Below are positions 35,035-45,532 of a stretch of DNA of 64,000 nt, piece by piece. The position numbers were made by a program, and so were the translations under genes. Under the pieces are notes generated by a model that had not been told where the DNA came from, did not search any database, and saw nothing but the letters and a program-made list of their open reading frames with translations. This DNA is from an uncultured Candidatus Binatia bacterium. Lineage in GTDB: Bacteria > Desulfobacterota > Binatia > Bin18. The DNA lies in contig OY282457.1 in the NCBI GenBank assembly GCA_958296235.1, positions 699,769 through 763,768 of the forward strand, in the 5' to 3' direction. Each line of letters begins with the position of its first letter. Position 1 is the stretch's first letter.

Positions 35035-35095
35035 ACCAGGCGGTGCCTCAACTTACCTCCGAAGATTAAACCATAGAGGAGTAGCAAGTTGCAGA

Positions 35096-37027
35096 TCAAT
35101 CTTTCCACAAATGATTGGCCGCGTATTTTAGGATCACGTCGACACTGTCCTCCGGGTAACCGAGTTCGATCAAGCGCTGCACCATGGCCGCGTGCTTTTG
35201 CTGCTGTTCTTCGTCTCGCGTGCGCGCCTTGGTAATAATGCGGCTGATATCGCGCACGGAACTCATCAGTTTTTTCTCAATCGCGTCCTTCAGCGGCTCA
35301 TAGCTCTCATACCCAACCTTCTCACTCCGCCGTAATGACGCCCAGAGATAGGCAATGACCTCCTGGCGGAAGCCGTCGGCTGCCGAGCCGATAATCGCAA
35401 TCTGCTCCTCAATGGATTTGAGAAAACCTTCGTCCGGCAAGAGTTCTTCCTTGGTATTGCGGTCTTTGACCTTCGTCTGGTTCACATACGCTTCGGCGTG
35501 GTCCAGATAGTTTTGAAAGAGGGATTCGGCCTGTTCCTGATAGGAATAGACAAAGGCTTTGGTGATCTCTTTCTCCAGAATTTCGAGATATTCTTTATGG
35601 ATGGCGTCTTGGAGAAACTCGAGATACTGCTTGCGCGTATCGTCGGCAATTTCCATTTCCTTGACCATCCGAATCAGGGCCTCGCGCACACTGATCGGAT
35701 TAATCGAGGACCCCCCGTCCGACAGGGCATTATCAAGCGCTTTCATGACAAAGCGGGTGGATATGCCGGACATGCCTTCGCGCTTGGCATCCTCGCGCAG
35801 CTCTTTGACGGTGATCTTTTTGGTTCGGCCTTTTTCAACCACTTCCTCGCCGTTGTACAGGCGCAGCTTGGTCATCAGGTCGCATTTTGGCGAGGGCTCC
35901 AAGCGCGACAGGATGGCGAACATCGCCGCTATTTCGAGCGTATGCGGCGCCACGCTGGCCCGGAAGTCGGAATTGTGCAGCATCTTCTGGTAGATTTTGA
36001 CTTCTTCCGACTGACGTAAATTATAGGGCACCTTGACCACAACGATGCGGTCTAAAATCGCCTCGTTAGTATGGTCAGCCTTGAACTTTTGCCACTCCGC
36101 CTCGTTCGAATGGGCAACAATGACCGTATCGACAAACACCGTCCCGTGGCGGCCCGGCGCTGGCACAAACTTCTCCTGGGTGGCCGTAATCATTGCGTGC
36201 AGGTATTCCGTCTCGTTCTTAAAGACCTCAATGAACTCGACCATGCCGCGGTTGCCCACGTTAAAGGCCCCATTCAGTTCGAGCACACGCGGGTCGCCTT
36301 CTGAGTAGCGGTCCAATTTTGAGATGTCCTCCGAGCCTATCAGCACCGAGGTGTCCTGATTGTTGGGGTCAACGGGCGGCACGACCCCAATTCCGCGCCG
36401 ATTCCGCTTGGAAAAACCGACCGTGGTAACCGGCATCTCCTCATACCGGTTTTTGAACTCCTCCCGCAGACGCCAGCGGGTGACCGGACAGAGGTCGCCC
36501 TCAATCCGCACGTCAAGCATCTTCTCGAATTCTTTGCGCAAATGGCGCGGGATGAGCAGGAGCGGCTCTTCGTGCATGGGCGAGCCCGCAATCGCATAGA
36601 CCGGGTCGAGTCCTTCGAGTCCGCGCTGGAGCTTCTCAACCAGCGAACTCTTTCCGGCCCCAACCGGTCCCATAAGATAGAGGACCTGGCGACTTTCTTC
36701 GCCGCGCATGGCTGCGGACTGGAAGTAGCGCACAATCTGGGCCAGGGCTTCCTCAATGCCGAAGAATTCGTCCTTGAAGAAATTATACACTTTGAGGGAT
36801 TCGTCTTTGAACAGCCGTCTGATGCGTGGATCATCGGTCTCGTTGATATGAGAGACCCCTTCGCGCAGGATCATGTCATAGGTGCGCGCATGGGCGTGCT
36901 TCACCAGCGAAGGGTCTTTACGGATCTTTTCCAAATACTCAATGAAGGTCCCGCTCCAGTGTCTGCTCTCTTGATTTTCACGGTCTGCCTTGATCATGCG
37001 CTCAAAGACATTTTGTTCTGGTGCCAT
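35096..37027 (-). CDS. prkA: PrkA (YeaG) AAA-type serine protein kinase
   Basis: 643 residues, the family length. The AAA domain has the P-loop GPVGAGKSSLVEKL at about 120-133, preceded by YFQSAAMRGEESRQVLYLMG; NRGMVEFIEVFKNETEYLHAMITATQE is the Walker-B region. The C-terminal third is the PrkA kinase-like domain (EKITKAFVYSYQEQAE, then KVGYESYEPLKDAIEKKLM). In Bacillus and E. coli it governs stationary-phase or nitrogen-starvation responses. The ATG at 37025-37027 was preferred because AAGGAA lies eight bases upstream and the product starts like other PrkA proteins. First gene of the triad, behind a sigma-70-like promoter. Confidence 0.95.
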   Translation of the reverse strand: MAPEQNVFERMIKADRENQESRHWSGTFIEYLEKIRKDPSLVKHAHARTYDMILREGVSHINETDDPRIRRLFKDESLKVYNFFKDEFFGIEEALAQIVRYFQSAAMRGEESRQVLYLMGPVGAGKSSLVEKLQRGLEGLDPVYAIAGSPMHEEPLLLIPRHLRKEFEKMLDVRIEGDLCPVTRWRLREEFKNRYEEMPVTTVGFSKRNRRGIGVVPPVDPNNQDTSVLIGSEDISKLDRYSEGDPRVLELNGAFNVGNRGMVEFIEVFKNETEYLHAMITATQEKFVPAPGRHGTVFVDTVIVAHSNEAEWQKFKADHTNEAILDRIVVVKVPYNLRQSEEVKIYQKMLHNSDFRASVAPHTLEIAAMFAILSRLEPSPKCDLMTKLRLYNGEEVVEKGRTKKITVKELREDAKREGMSGISTRFVMKALDNALSDGGSSINPISVREALIRMVKEMEIADDTRKQYLEFLQDAIHKEYLEILEKEITKAFVYSYQEQAESLFQNYLDHAEAYVNQTKVKDRNTKEELLPDEGFLKSIEEQIAIIGSAADGFRQEVIAYLWASLRRSEKVGYESYEPLKDAIEKKLMSSVRDISRIITKARTRDEEQQQKHAAMVQRLIELGYPEDSVDVILKYAANHLWKD

Positions 37028-37115
37028 GAGAGAGTTCCTTGTATGCGTCCAACGGGTTGCGTTGACAGTTACGTACCACCGCTTCCTCTGAAGGACATTA
37101 TAGGAAGTCTGGGGC

Positions 37116-37145
37116 ATTATAGAAAGCCTAGAAGCGGTGAATCAA
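37116..37145 (-). promoter_or_regulatory. Promoter of the prkA-yeaH-spoVR operon
   Basis: On the minus strand a -35-like TTGATT (37140-37145) is followed by an 18-base spacer and a perfect TATAAT (37116-37121). A second TATAAT sits 13 bases further downstream at 37097-37102, each followed by G-C/T-C-C. The pair may give two start sites. Distance to the prkA ATG is about 70-90 bases. Confidence 0.55.
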
Positions 37146-37187
37146 GCCTTGGGTTTTCAGGCCCACACAAACAGGAGATATGAGGAA

Positions 37188-37262
<75 letters not shown>

Positions 37263-37272
37263 GCAGGAAAAG

Positions 37273-37345
37273 CTGAGGTGGTAGGACTCGAACCTACAAT
37301 CGCCTGATCCAGAGTCAGGTGGCTTACCAATTAGCCCACACCTCA
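37273..37345 (-). tRNA. tRNA-Gln (anticodon CTG)
   Basis: Acceptor stem TGAGGTG pairs with CACCTCA, discriminator G. Anticodon stem CCTGA/TCAGG with loop CTCTGGA, giving anticodon CTG (Gln, CAG). T-loop TTCGAGT. It is 10 bases from tRNA-Glu(CTC) and 34 bases downstream of gltX on the same strand, so gltX, tRNA-Gln and tRNA-Glu are probably one transcript. Confidence 0.95.
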
Positions 37346-37379
37346 GTGGTGTTCAAAATAAATAAGCAACCGGAGGAAG

Positions 37380-38795
37380 TCAAGATTCAGCTGCGACCGG
37401 CGGCTCCGCTAAGACGCGGTCAATCCGGGCAAGACAGCGCTCCTTTCCCAACACCTCCATGACTTCAAAGATACCAGGGCTGGCCGTCTTTCCGGTGAGC
37501 GCGACCCGGACCGGTTGTGCAATTTTGCCCAATTTGACCTGCTCGGTTTCCATAAACGCGGTGAATACCCTATGGAGTGCCGGTTCATCCCATATTGTCA
37601 CGTCACGCAGTTGGGTACGCAAGCGCGCCAGCAGCGGGAGAGTGGCAGCCTTCAGAAATTTCTTCGCCGCCTTCGCCTCCAAGGTAATATTGTCTGTCAG
37701 GTAGAATTGGGACTGCGCGCCCAAATCCAAGAGCGTCTTTGCCCGGGGTTGAAGCGTTGCCACCATACGCGCCAACCAGTCATCAGCAGGCACAGGACGT
37801 TCGGTTGCCGGCAGAAAGGGCTTTACTTCTTGCGTCAGTTGCTCGGCAGGCCGCGCGTTGAGGTAGTGCGCATTCAGCCACTCCAGCTTTTCCGGGTTAA
37901 AGACGCCGGCTGAGGCCCCAACATCTTCGAGTTTGAATTTTTCCTCAAGTTCTTGCCACGAAAAGACCTCGTCGTCTCCATGTGCCCATCCCAGACGAGC
38001 CAGAAAATTAATCAGCGCATCTGGTAAATAGCCGGCTTCTCGATACGCGCGTACCGCGGTCGCTCCATGACGCTTGCTGAGCGGTGCCCGGTCACTGCCT
38101 AAAATCAGAGGCAGGTGAGCGAAATGGGGGAGCGAGGCGTCCAGGGCCTGAAAGAGCAGCACCTGACGCGGCGTATTCGTCAGATGGTCATCGCCCCGAA
38201 CGATATGGGAGATATGAAGATCGGCATCATCGAAGACCGAGCAAAAGTTATATGTTGGTGAGCCGTCGGAGCGCACAAGAATCAGATCATCCAGCTCCTG
38301 ATTCTGAAATACCACCCGTCCCTTCAGCAGATCGTCAACAACCGTCTCACCTGCTTTGGGACTCCGGAAACGCACCGTGTAGGGGCGAGACTCGCCCGGC
38401 TCGGGCAGAGAGTCCCGACAGGTCCCGTCGTAGGCCGGGCTTCTCCCGGCAGCGAGAGCGGCTTTCCGTTTTGCCTCAAGCTCCTCAGGCGTACAAAAAC
38501 AGCGAAAGGCCCTGCCTTGGCTGAGCAGCCGTTCCCCCATGTCCTGATACTGCGCCGAGCGCTGGCTCTGGTAGTACGGGCCCTCATCCCACGCCAGACC
38601 AAGCCACTGCATCGAATCCAGAATATCGTCGTGGAATTCTTGAGTAGAGCGCCGCATGTCGGTGTCATCGATACGCAGCACAAAGGTCCCAGATTGTTGC
38701 CGCGCAGCCAGGAGGGCAAACAGGGCGGTCCGCGCTCCGCCAATATGCAGGAAGCCGGTCGGACTCGGGGCAAAACGTGAACGCACGGTCGTCAT
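37380..38795 (-). CDS. gltX: Glutamate--tRNA ligase
   Basis: 471 residues of class I aminoacyl-tRNA synthetase. The HIGH motif is PSPTGFLHIGGARTAL (17-20), the KMSKS motif is APLSKRHGA. A C-x-C pair (CFCTPEEL) and a later Cys (YDGTCR) match the zinc-binding insert of proteobacterial-type GluRS. It charges tRNA-Glu in the cytoplasm and could be non-discriminating (also charging tRNA-Gln), which would need GatCAB; the sequence here cannot decide. It is transcribed into tRNA-Gln and tRNA-Glu genes and is flanked on both sides by tRNA-Glu copies. ATG at 38793-38795. Confidence 0.96.
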   Translation of the reverse strand: MTTVRSRFAPSPTGFLHIGGARTALFALLAARQQSGTFVLRIDDTDMRRSTQEFHDDILDSMQWLGLAWDEGPYYQSQRSAQYQDMGERLLSQGRAFRCFCTPEELEAKRKAALAAGRSPAYDGTCRDSLPEPGESRPYTVRFRSPKAGETVVDDLLKGRVVFQNQELDDLILVRSDGSPTYNFCSVFDDADLHISHIVRGDDHLTNTPRQVLLFQALDASLPHFAHLPLILGSDRAPLSKRHGATAVRAYREAGYLPDALINFLARLGWAHGDDEVFSWQELEEKFKLEDVGASAGVFNPEKLEWLNAHYLNARPAEQLTQEVKPFLPATERPVPADDWLARMVATLQPRAKTLLDLGAQSQFYLTDNITLEAKAAKKFLKAATLPLLARLRTQLRDVTIWDEPALHRVFTAFMETEQVKLGKIAQPVRVALTGKTASPGIFEVMEVLGKERCLARIDRVLAEPPVAAES

Positions 38796-38895
38796 GTCCG
38801 AACGCTACCCACGGACAGCCGGCAAGTCAACGCCGGGCGGGATGGCTCGTGCGACTCCTGGCAGCGGTCCACATATCCCGCACAGCGAAGGGGGT

Positions 38896-38924
38896 TTGAG
38901 TTCTTGAGGGGTATCAGCTAAAGT
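38896..38924 (+). promoter_or_regulatory. Promoter of the tRNA-Lys / tRNA-Glu unit
   Basis: TTGAGT (38896-38901), a 17-base spacer, then TAAAGT (38919-38924). The -10 box ends 10 bases before the mature 5' end of tRNA-Lys, the usual short leader for a tRNA operon. Confidence 0.5.
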
Positions 38925-38934
38925 GCGCCGAGCT

Positions 38935-39007
38935 GAGCCGATAGCTCAGTTGGTAGAGCATCTGCCTTTTAAGCAGAGGGTCCCGGGTTCGAGACCCGGT
39001 CGGCTCA
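38935..39007 (+). tRNA. tRNA-Lys (anticodon TTT)
   Basis: Acceptor stem GAGCCGA pairs with TCGGCTC, discriminator A. Anticodon stem TCTGC/GCAGA with loop CTTTTAA, giving anticodon TTT (Lys). D-loop AGTTGGTAGA and T-loop TTCGAGA are standard. CCA is not encoded. Confidence 0.96.
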
Positions 39008-39029
39008 TCCCTCTTTTACAATCCATTCT

Positions 39030-39104
<75 letters not shown>

Positions 39105-39110
39105 CTCTCC

Positions 39111-40385
39111 TTACACAAACATCCCGAGCGTTTCGAACTCCTCTCGGAGCAACGCTTTCGTATCAGCGTAGCCCAGCCACTCCTGAATCAGCGTGGCGTA
39201 GACCCGACGGAAGTCGGTCGTATAGCGCAGATTACCGTCATCCAAATCGGTCAGACTGGGTGGAGTGCTATAGAAGCCGCCTTTGACTTTCTCGCCGATG
39301 ACGTACACTGGCGTGGCCGTCCCGTGGTCTGTGCCTTTGCTGGCGTTCTCGGGGACGCGCCGGCCAAATTCGGTAAAGACCATGATCGCAACATCATCGG
39401 CCCGACCGAGGCGGTTGAGGTCTTCCATAAACCCCCGCAACGCGTCAGTGGTGTAGGTCAGGAGACGGAAGTGGAGATCGTTTTGATGGACATGCGTATC
39501 AAAGACATTGCCCGCATAACTGACGTAGTACAGCCGGGTCGGTATCTCGGCCTGGATGAGTGCCGCGACCTTGCGCAAATCAAGCCCGAGACCGGCAGCC
39601 CGCACGCCATAGTCGACCGGGGTCTGATAGTCCGCCCACGCCTGGCGCACAAAGGCCGCGCTTTCTGTCGCGTTTTCAGCCAGGCCAGTCAGGAAGTCCA
39701 AGGAAGCGTTGGAGGTGTCCCGCTTGTCACTCAGCCGCGGGAAGAGCGGTTGTTGCTGGTGAACCCCGTTCCGCTTAAATCCTTCGGGGTCATAGAAGAC
39801 CAGGGGCGAGTGATGGCGACTCCGTACGGCCAGCGATTGCGCGGTGGCAATATTGACCAGATAGTTGCGCTGCACTTCAGGGTCAAGCGTATCAGCCAGG
39901 CGACCTAACCAGCCGAGTTTTTCCCCGGCATGGGGACTGCCCGTATGCCAGAAGCCCATTGACGCAAAATGCGACAGGATCGGATTTTCATATCCGCAGG
40001 CGTGTACAATGGCCAGCTTGCCGTTTTTGTATAAGTGCTCGAAGCCGGCCATGGCCGGATGAAAACCAAAGTACGCGTCGATCTTCCGCACGTCTTGGGC
40101 CGGAATCCCAATGGTCGGACGCTGTTGGTAATAGGCATCATCACCATACGGAATGACCGTATTCACCCCGTCGTTCCCACCTGAGAGTTCGACCACAACA
40201 AGAATGCGTTCTGGATGCGCATGGGGTGACGGCGCGGCATCGGCTTGCTTTGCCAGTACACGGGACACAAGAGGGGTACCGAGCAGTCCCGCCCCAACGC
40301 CAAGGCTGTACATGCCTGCTCGAAGCGCATCGCGCCGGGTGAGTGGCCTATGCAGGAAAGATGTTTTTATCACGGTCTTAGCCAT
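39111..40385 (-). CDS. DUF1501 protein with Tat signal
   Basis: 424 residues. The N-terminus has a twin-arginine signal (LTRRDALRAGMYSLGVGAGLLG) and the body has the DUF1501 blocks ILVVVELSGGNDGVNTVIPYGDDAYYQQRPT, GYENPILSHFASMGFWHTGSPHAG, MVFTEFGRRVPENASKGTDHGTATPVYVIG. The fold is that of alkaline-phosphatase/sulfatase-like enzymes, with D-G-x-N and D-H-G as likely metal ligands; activity is not established. DUF1501 and DUF1800 genes almost always occur together, as here (17 bases apart), and are exported folded. It ends seven bases from tRNA-Glu on the opposite strand. Confidence 0.9.
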   Translation of the reverse strand: MAKTVIKTSFLHRPLTRRDALRAGMYSLGVGAGLLGTPLVSRVLAKQADAAPSPHAHPERILVVVELSGGNDGVNTVIPYGDDAYYQQRPTIGIPAQDVRKIDAYFGFHPAMAGFEHLYKNGKLAIVHACGYENPILSHFASMGFWHTGSPHAGEKLGWLGRLADTLDPEVQRNYLVNIATAQSLAVRSRHHSPLVFYDPEGFKRNGVHQQQPLFPRLSDKRDTSNASLDFLTGLAENATESAAFVRQAWADYQTPVDYGVRAAGLGLDLRKVAALIQAEIPTRLYYVSYAGNVFDTHVHQNDLHFRLLTYTTDALRGFMEDLNRLGRADDVAIMVFTEFGRRVPENASKGTDHGTATPVYVIGEKVKGGFYSTPPSLTDLDDGNLRYTTDFRRVYATLIQEWLGYADTKALLREEFETLGMFV

Positions 40386-40402
40386 ACGTCTTATCCTTTA
40401 TA

Positions 40403-42313
40403 CTAGCCCAACTGATATTCCGGCGTGCTCATAAGGAGATGGACCAGATGACGGACCGGTTCCTCCAGATAGGACAGGGCCGGTTTTATCCTGTCAGTCC
40501 CTAACTCCTGAGTGAGGAAGTCAATAAGCGCTTGCCGGTCGTCTGCCGCCAGGGGAACCCGCAGCAGACGCTCAAGAAAATAATCAACAACTTCAGACGT
40601 TGAGGCGAGCGCAGCCTGGCGAACGATAGTGGTCATGGAGAGCTGGGCCGCAAAACGAGGAATGGGTTTCACCCGCCGAAAAGCTTCCTGCCAGCCGTGG
40701 GTGCTCCCGTAGCGCGTGTTATAGTCTTCGTCCGCTCCCGCCATCATATTAAACATGGACATGGACTCGGAGCCTGACGGGCTCATGGCGTTGCCCGACA
40801 TGGCGTTATCAGCGGTCTCGATCGTTGCCGCCGTGATTTCATAGCCTTGGGCGATCTTGGTTGCGACCTTTTGGTTGGTCACCGGCATGAAGCGGTCCGG
40901 CGGCCGAAAATTGACCATATCGGGAAAGAAGACCGCCCGGGCGAAGTTCCCCCGTTCCAGCAGCAAAGCCGGCGTAATCCAGCTCCGTCCCCCCTCCCAG
41001 CCGGCGACGTTCGGCGGATGAAATAATTCCTGGCCCAGGTCGCGGGTGGTGGTGTTGAAATCGGGCACTCCGGGAATGGCGGTCAACCCGAGCTTGCGAT
41101 AGGTCGAAACCACGAGATGCACTGGGCTTTTGATCTGCGTTGCGTAGGCGGGCGGACTGTAGAAGTCGCGCGCGAGAAAAAGCGTCGTCAGCAGTGGCGC
41201 GATTTCGTAGTGATGCTCTCGCAGGATCGCGCCGAGCTGCGCCACTAGCTCAGGCGCGGGATTTTGCCGGACAAAATAGCGATATAACTTGGCCGCAATA
41301 AAGCGGGCCGTCACATCCTGTTCCAGAACAATATCGATAATATCGATGCCGTTGTAATTCCCGGTGCGTCCGAGGAAGGTCTTCTGCCCTTCGTCGTGCA
41401 GCTCGGGCTTAACGACAAAGTCCAGCCCACTGTGAGTCCAGCCGGTAAACGCCCGGGAGGCCTCGCGAATGTCGGTCTCAGTATAGTTGCCCACACCCAG
41501 GGTAAAGAGTTCCAGGATTTCTCTGCCAAAGTTCTCGTTGGGGTGGCCTTTGATGTTCTCTCCGGCATCCAGATAGACCAGCATGGCCGGGTCCTGGGCA
41601 ACGCCGATGAGAAGATCACGAAAATTTCCATTCCCCTGTTGCCAGAATAATTCGAGCTGTTTGAGGAGCTTGCGGTAGTCCCGAACCTTGGTATCCGAGG
41701 TCGCAAAATGGCCGTGCCAGAACAGGGCGAGTTTTTCCTGGAGCGGGCGCTTTGTCACCAGCATACGCTGGGCCCACCACTGTCCGGCCCGCCGCATTTC
41801 CAGCGCGTCGGCCCGCAGCCAATAGAAAAACCGATCGACAACGGGCTGCAGGGGGCGACTCCCGCCGGGTTTGACCTTGACCCCCATGGATTCGCCCTTG
41901 GCGCGAGCAATGCGCACGGCATCCGCCCGGCTTTTGGGAAACGGGTCCAGCGTCGAATCGAACACGCCCGATTCGTCAAACGTCGGTATATGGCTATTGT
42001 CTGCGTCCTGGTAGTGAACCAGATGGCGGACCGCGGCTTCTGGTGTCATCGCCGCCAGTTGGTCCACTTCTTGGGGTGGGCCGCCGAAACCGGCCCGCTC
42101 CAAGAGATGGGCGGCCCGGTCATGACTCCATTCCTGGACAGTGATGGGCGTCAGGTCGCCCGTCCATGAATGTGGCCCGGCCCGCAGATTTTGCTGCTGG
42201 GAGCGGGCCTCCTCGGCAAGCGGGGTAGTCGCACTAAGGACAAGGAGGATACAGGTTCCAGTCCCTGCCCTGCTTACGAGCCTGCGCAGTCTCTTGTTCC
42301 AAATCCATTCCAT
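40403..42313 (-). CDS. DUF1800 protein, exported
   Basis: About 636 residues. A signal peptide (CILLVLSATTPLAEE) precedes the DUF1800 body: HLLERAGFGGPPQEVDQL, QRMLVTKRPLQEKLALFWHGHFATS, LDAGENIKGHPNENFGREILELFTLGVGNYTETDIREASRAFTGW and FHPPNVAGWEGGRSWI are family signatures. The function of the family is unknown; it is the constant partner of DUF1501. The ATG at 42311-42313 has GGGAGAGGA upstream and gives a better signal than the earlier ATG. First gene of the pair. Confidence 0.9.
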   Translation of the reverse strand: MEWIWNKRLRRLVSRAGTGTCILLVLSATTPLAEEARSQQQNLRAGPHSWTGDLTPITVQEWSHDRAAHLLERAGFGGPPQEVDQLAAMTPEAAVRHLVHYQDADNSHIPTFDESGVFDSTLDPFPKSRADAVRIARAKGESMGVKVKPGGSRPLQPVVDRFFYWLRADALEMRRAGQWWAQRMLVTKRPLQEKLALFWHGHFATSDTKVRDYRKLLKQLELFWQQGNGNFRDLLIGVAQDPAMLVYLDAGENIKGHPNENFGREILELFTLGVGNYTETDIREASRAFTGWTHSGLDFVVKPELHDEGQKTFLGRTGNYNGIDIIDIVLEQDVTARFIAAKLYRYFVRQNPAPELVAQLGAILREHHYEIAPLLTTLFLARDFYSPPAYATQIKSPVHLVVSTYRKLGLTAIPGVPDFNTTTRDLGQELFHPPNVAGWEGGRSWITPALLLERGNFARAVFFPDMVNFRPPDRFMPVTNQKVATKIAQGYEITAATIETADNAMSGNAMSPSGSESMSMFNMMAGADEDYNTRYGSTHGWQEAFRRVKPIPRFAAQLSMTTIVRQAALASTSEVVDYFLERLLRVPLAADDRQALIDFLTQELGTDRIKPALSYLEEPVRHLVHLLMSTPEYQLG

Positions 42314-42380
42314 TGGCTGTCCTCTCCCCCACCGATACATACTAGCTGACCCGGCTACCGGGACAAGAGGTAGGAATTTC

Positions 42381-42560
42381 AGATAGTGTCTCGGTTTGAA
42401 TTTTCCCCCCGCCCCACCCCCGCTCCCAGCGGGAGCGGGACCCCTTTCTTACCCTCTCCCCTGGAGGGAGAGGGGTTGGGGTGAGGGCCGAACCGGCTGG
42501 GGGCCGCCGAACCAGGTAATCTGCATCACACGTCCCAGAGGGAGAGGGACTGGGTGGGAG
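42381..42560. repeat. Second copy of composite intergenic repeat
   Basis: The 395-base gap before acnA (42314-42708) contains the same units as 23098-23383: TAGTGTCTCGG at 42384, the 21-base palindrome at 42419-42439, the 23-base palindrome at 42452-42474, and the core (GAGGGCCGAACCGGCTGG to CGTCCC, 42483-42536) in inverted orientation. No gene is seen in it; the rest of the gap to acnA shows nothing special. Confidence 0.7.
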
Positions 42561-42708
42561 CCGCCCTCCAGGCCGGCGCCCGGCTATGGGTTTCAAACTG
42601 ACGCCCTACCCCGCTCTCTTGCCTTGATTGACCAGAGAATATATCCGCTTAACCAAGCATACAGTTGTCCTTCGGTAATGGGAGCCGAAGACGGAGAGGG
42701 ATTTTCAT

Positions 42709-45420
42709 ATGGCGCACAACCTTTTTCATTCTTTGCAAACGTTTACGACCACGACCGGAAAAACCGGCCAGTTTTACGCCCTGCCCCAGCTCGAAAAAGA
42801 GGACGTCGGACCGATTTCCCGGCTTCCGGTCAGTATCCGTATCGTGCTTGAGTCTGTCTTGCGCAATTATGACGGTCAGAAAATTACCGAAGACGACGTC
42901 CGGGCACTCGCGACCTGGAAACCGACAGAGACCCGCACCGCGGAAATTCCCTTTGTGGTGGCGCGGATTATCCTGCAAGACTTTACTGGTGTTCCCCTGC
43001 TGGTCGACTTGGCTGCGATGCGCTCAGCCGTGGCCAGGCTGGGCAAAGACCCCAAATTGATTGAGCCGCTGGTGCCCGTGGACCTGGTGGTCGACCACTC
43101 TATTCAGGTCGATCATTCAGGGGTTGGGAATGCGTTACAACAGAATATGGAGATCGAATTCGAGCGCAATCAGCCTCGATATCAATTCCTGAAATGGGGC
43201 ATGCAGGCGTTTGACAGTTTTCAGGTCGTGCCGCCGGGTATTGGCATTGTCCACCAGGTCAATCTGGAATACCTGGCCAAAGGCGTCCTCAATAGAAACG
43301 GCGTCTATTACCCGGATACCCTGGTCGGAACAGACTCCCATACCACCATGATTAACGGCCTTGGAGTTGTCGCCTGGGGTGTGGGCGGGATTGAGGCAGA
43401 GGCCGGCATGTTAGGCCAGCCGGTCTACTTTCTCACCCCGGATGTCGTTGGCGTGCATCTGACTGGTCGCCTGCGTGAGGGGGTCACCGCGACCGACTTG
43501 GTGCTGCACTGTACCGAGATGCTCCGCGCGGCCAAGGTCGTTGGGAAGTTCGTAGAATATTTTGGAGAAGGCGCGGCCTCCCTGGCCCTGACCGATCGAG
43601 CGACGATTGCCAATATGGCACCGGAGTATGGCGCGACCATGGGGTTTTTTCCGATTGATGAGGAAACCTGCACCTACCTGACGGCGACGGGTCGAACCGC
43701 GGAACAGGTTGATGCGTTCCGCAGCTATTTCCAGGCTCAGCAGATGTTTGGCATTCCGCGTCAGGGCGAGGTGGACTACAGCCAAGCGCTCGAACTCGAT
43801 TTGGCCGATGTGCAGCCAGGTCTGGCCGGTCCACGCCGCCCGCAGGATCGGATCGACCTGCCGGATATGAAGGAGACGTTTCAGCGACTCCTCACAACCC
43901 CGCTCGACGAGGGTGGTTTTCAGGCCGACCGCTCGACGCTCGACCAGCGTCACGCGGTACCGAAAGACGAACCTTCGGATTTTGGCGCTATCGGGCATGG
44001 CGATGTGCTCATTGCCGCCATTACCTCGTGTACAAACACCTCAAACCCGAGTGTCATGCTGGCAGCCGGACTCGTGGCCAAGAAGGCGGTCGAGCGCGGC
44101 ATGACGGTCAAACCAGCGGTCAAAACCTCTTTGGGTCCGGGCTCGCGGGTCGTAACGGAATATCTGGAGAAAACCGGCTTACAACAGTATCTCAACCAAG
44201 TCGGCTTTCAGACAGTAGGCTATGGCTGTACTACCTGTATCGGGAACTCCGGCCCCCTCAATCCGGCTATCGAACAGACGGTGATACAGAATAATCTGGT
44301 GGCCGCCAGCGTATTGAGCGGCAATCGCAACTTTGAGGCGCGCGTCCATCAAAATATTCGGGCCAATTTTCTGATGAGCCCGCCGCTGGTCGTGATATTT
44401 GCCCTGGCGGGCCGCATTGATATTGATCTGTCCGAGGAGCCTGTGGGCCAGGACAAAGACGGAAACGCCGTCTACTTGCGTGACCTGTGGCCGAACACGA
44501 GTGAAATTCAAGACCTCATAGCGTCCGCCACGGACTCGGCGACCTATCGCAGATTATATGCCGATTTTGAAGAGCAAAATCCGCTCTGGAATGACATTTC
44601 AAGCGCAACCGGCGCGGTATACGAGTGGAATGCTGAATCGACCTATATTCAGGAACCGCCCTTCTTTGATGCTTTCGACCTCCGGGCCGGGACGATTCAA
44701 GACATTACCGGTGCCCGTCCGCTGGCCGTGCTGGGCGATTCCGTTACCACCGACCACATCAGTCCCGCGGGAGCTATTAAGCCGGATGCGCCAGCCGGAC
44801 AATATCTCCAGGAGCAGGGAGTTGCGGTCAAAGACTTCAATAGTTATGGCTCACGGCGTGGCAATGACCGCATCATGACCCGCGGCACGTTTGCCAACGT
44901 GCGGATTAAGAACTTGATGGTGCCCGGAGTTGAAGGTGGGGTCACGCAGTATCATGCGGCTCACGGGAATGGTAGCGAACAAATGGCAATCTACGATGCG
45001 GCCATGAAATATCAGTCCGCTGGCATCCCTCTGATCGTGTTGGCCGGGCAGGAGTACGGCACGGGAAGTTCGCGTGACTGGGCCGCCAAAGGGACGCGAC
45101 TGCTTGGGGTGCAAGCGGTCGTTGCCCAAAGCTTTGAGCGGATTCACCGTAGCAATCTGGTCTTTATGGGTGTGGTCCCCTGTCAGTTCAAAGAGGGGAC
45201 CAGCGTGCAGACATTGCGTCTTGACGGGACGGAGACCTTTGATCTCATCGGACTCAAAACCGACCTCAAACCTCTCCAGGACGCGACCCTGGTCGTTCAC
45301 CGCGCCAATGGACAGTCAACAGCTGTCCAGGTTACCGTTCGTATCGATACCTCTATTGAGGTCGAATACTACCGGCATGGGGGTATTTTGCCCTATGTGT
45401 TGCGGCAGTTGGTTGCCTGA
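42709..45420 (+). CDS. acnA: Aconitate hydratase A
   Basis: 903 residues, the AcnA/IRP1 type. The [4Fe-4S] ligands are C441 ([11 protein letters not shown]), C507 and C510 ([12 protein letters not shown]). [40 protein letters not shown] and [15 protein letters not shown] are active-site blocks, and [14 protein letters not shown] lies in the swivelling domain 4. It isomerises citrate and isocitrate in the TCA cycle and in this family can act as an iron-responsive RNA binder. Start ATG at 42709 follows GGAGAGG. It stands alone between a repeat region and the DsbA-like gene. Confidence 0.97.
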   Translation: MAHNLFHSLQTFTTTTGKTGQFYALPQLEKEDVGPISRLPVSIRIVLESVLRNYDGQKITEDDVRALATWKPTETRTAEIPFVVARIILQDFTGVPLLVDLAAMRSAVARLGKDPKLIEPLVPVDLVVDHSIQVDHSGVGNALQQNMEIEFERNQPRYQFLKWGMQAFDSFQVVPPGIGIVHQVNLEYLAKGVLNRNGVYYPDTLVGTDSHTTMINGLGVVAWGVGGIEAEAGMLGQPVYFLTPDVVGVHLTGRLREGVTATDLVLHCTEMLRAAKVVGKFVEYFGEGAASLALTDRATIANMAPEYGATMGFFPIDEETCTYLTATGRTAEQVDAFRSYFQAQQMFGIPRQGEVDYSQALELDLADVQPGLAGPRRPQDRIDLPDMKETFQRLLTTPLDEGGFQADRSTLDQRHAVPKDEPSDFGAIGHGDVLIAAITSCTNTSNPSVMLAAGLVAKKAVERGMTVKPAVKTSLGPGSRVVTEYLEKTGLQQYLNQVGFQTVGYGCTTCIGNSGPLNPAIEQTVIQNNLVAASVLSGNRNFEARVHQNIRANFLMSPPLVVIFALAGRIDIDLSEEPVGQDKDGNAVYLRDLWPNTSEIQDLIASATDSATYRRLYADFEEQNPLWNDISSATGAVYEWNAESTYIQEPPFFDAFDLRAGTIQDITGARPLAVLGDSVTTDHISPAGAIKPDAPAGQYLQEQGVAVKDFNSYGSRRGNDRIMTRGTFANVRIKNLMVPGVEGGVTQYHAAHGNGSEQMAIYDAAMKYQSAGIPLIVLAGQEYGTGSSRDWAAKGTRLLGVQAVVAQSFERIHRSNLVFMGVVPCQFKEGTSVQTLRLDGTETFDLIGLKTDLKPLQDATLVVHRANGQSTAVQVTVRIDTSIEVEYYRHGGILPYVLRQLVA

Positions 45421-45427
45421 GGCTACC

Positions 45428-45447
45428 GGGCGATTCAAGAATCGCCC
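45428..45447 (+). terminator. Short hairpin after acnA
   Basis: GGGCGATT-CAAG-AATCGCCC forms an 8-bp stem seven bases after the acnA stop. No U-tract follows, so it is a weak or Rho-assisted terminator at best. Confidence 0.4.
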
Positions 45448-45532
45448 CTCTCCAGGTCGTCCCTTCACAGCAGGCTCGTATTAAGCGCTGTCGACAGGCA
45501 TTTTGCACTTGCAAAGTGCCCGTTTGCTTCCT

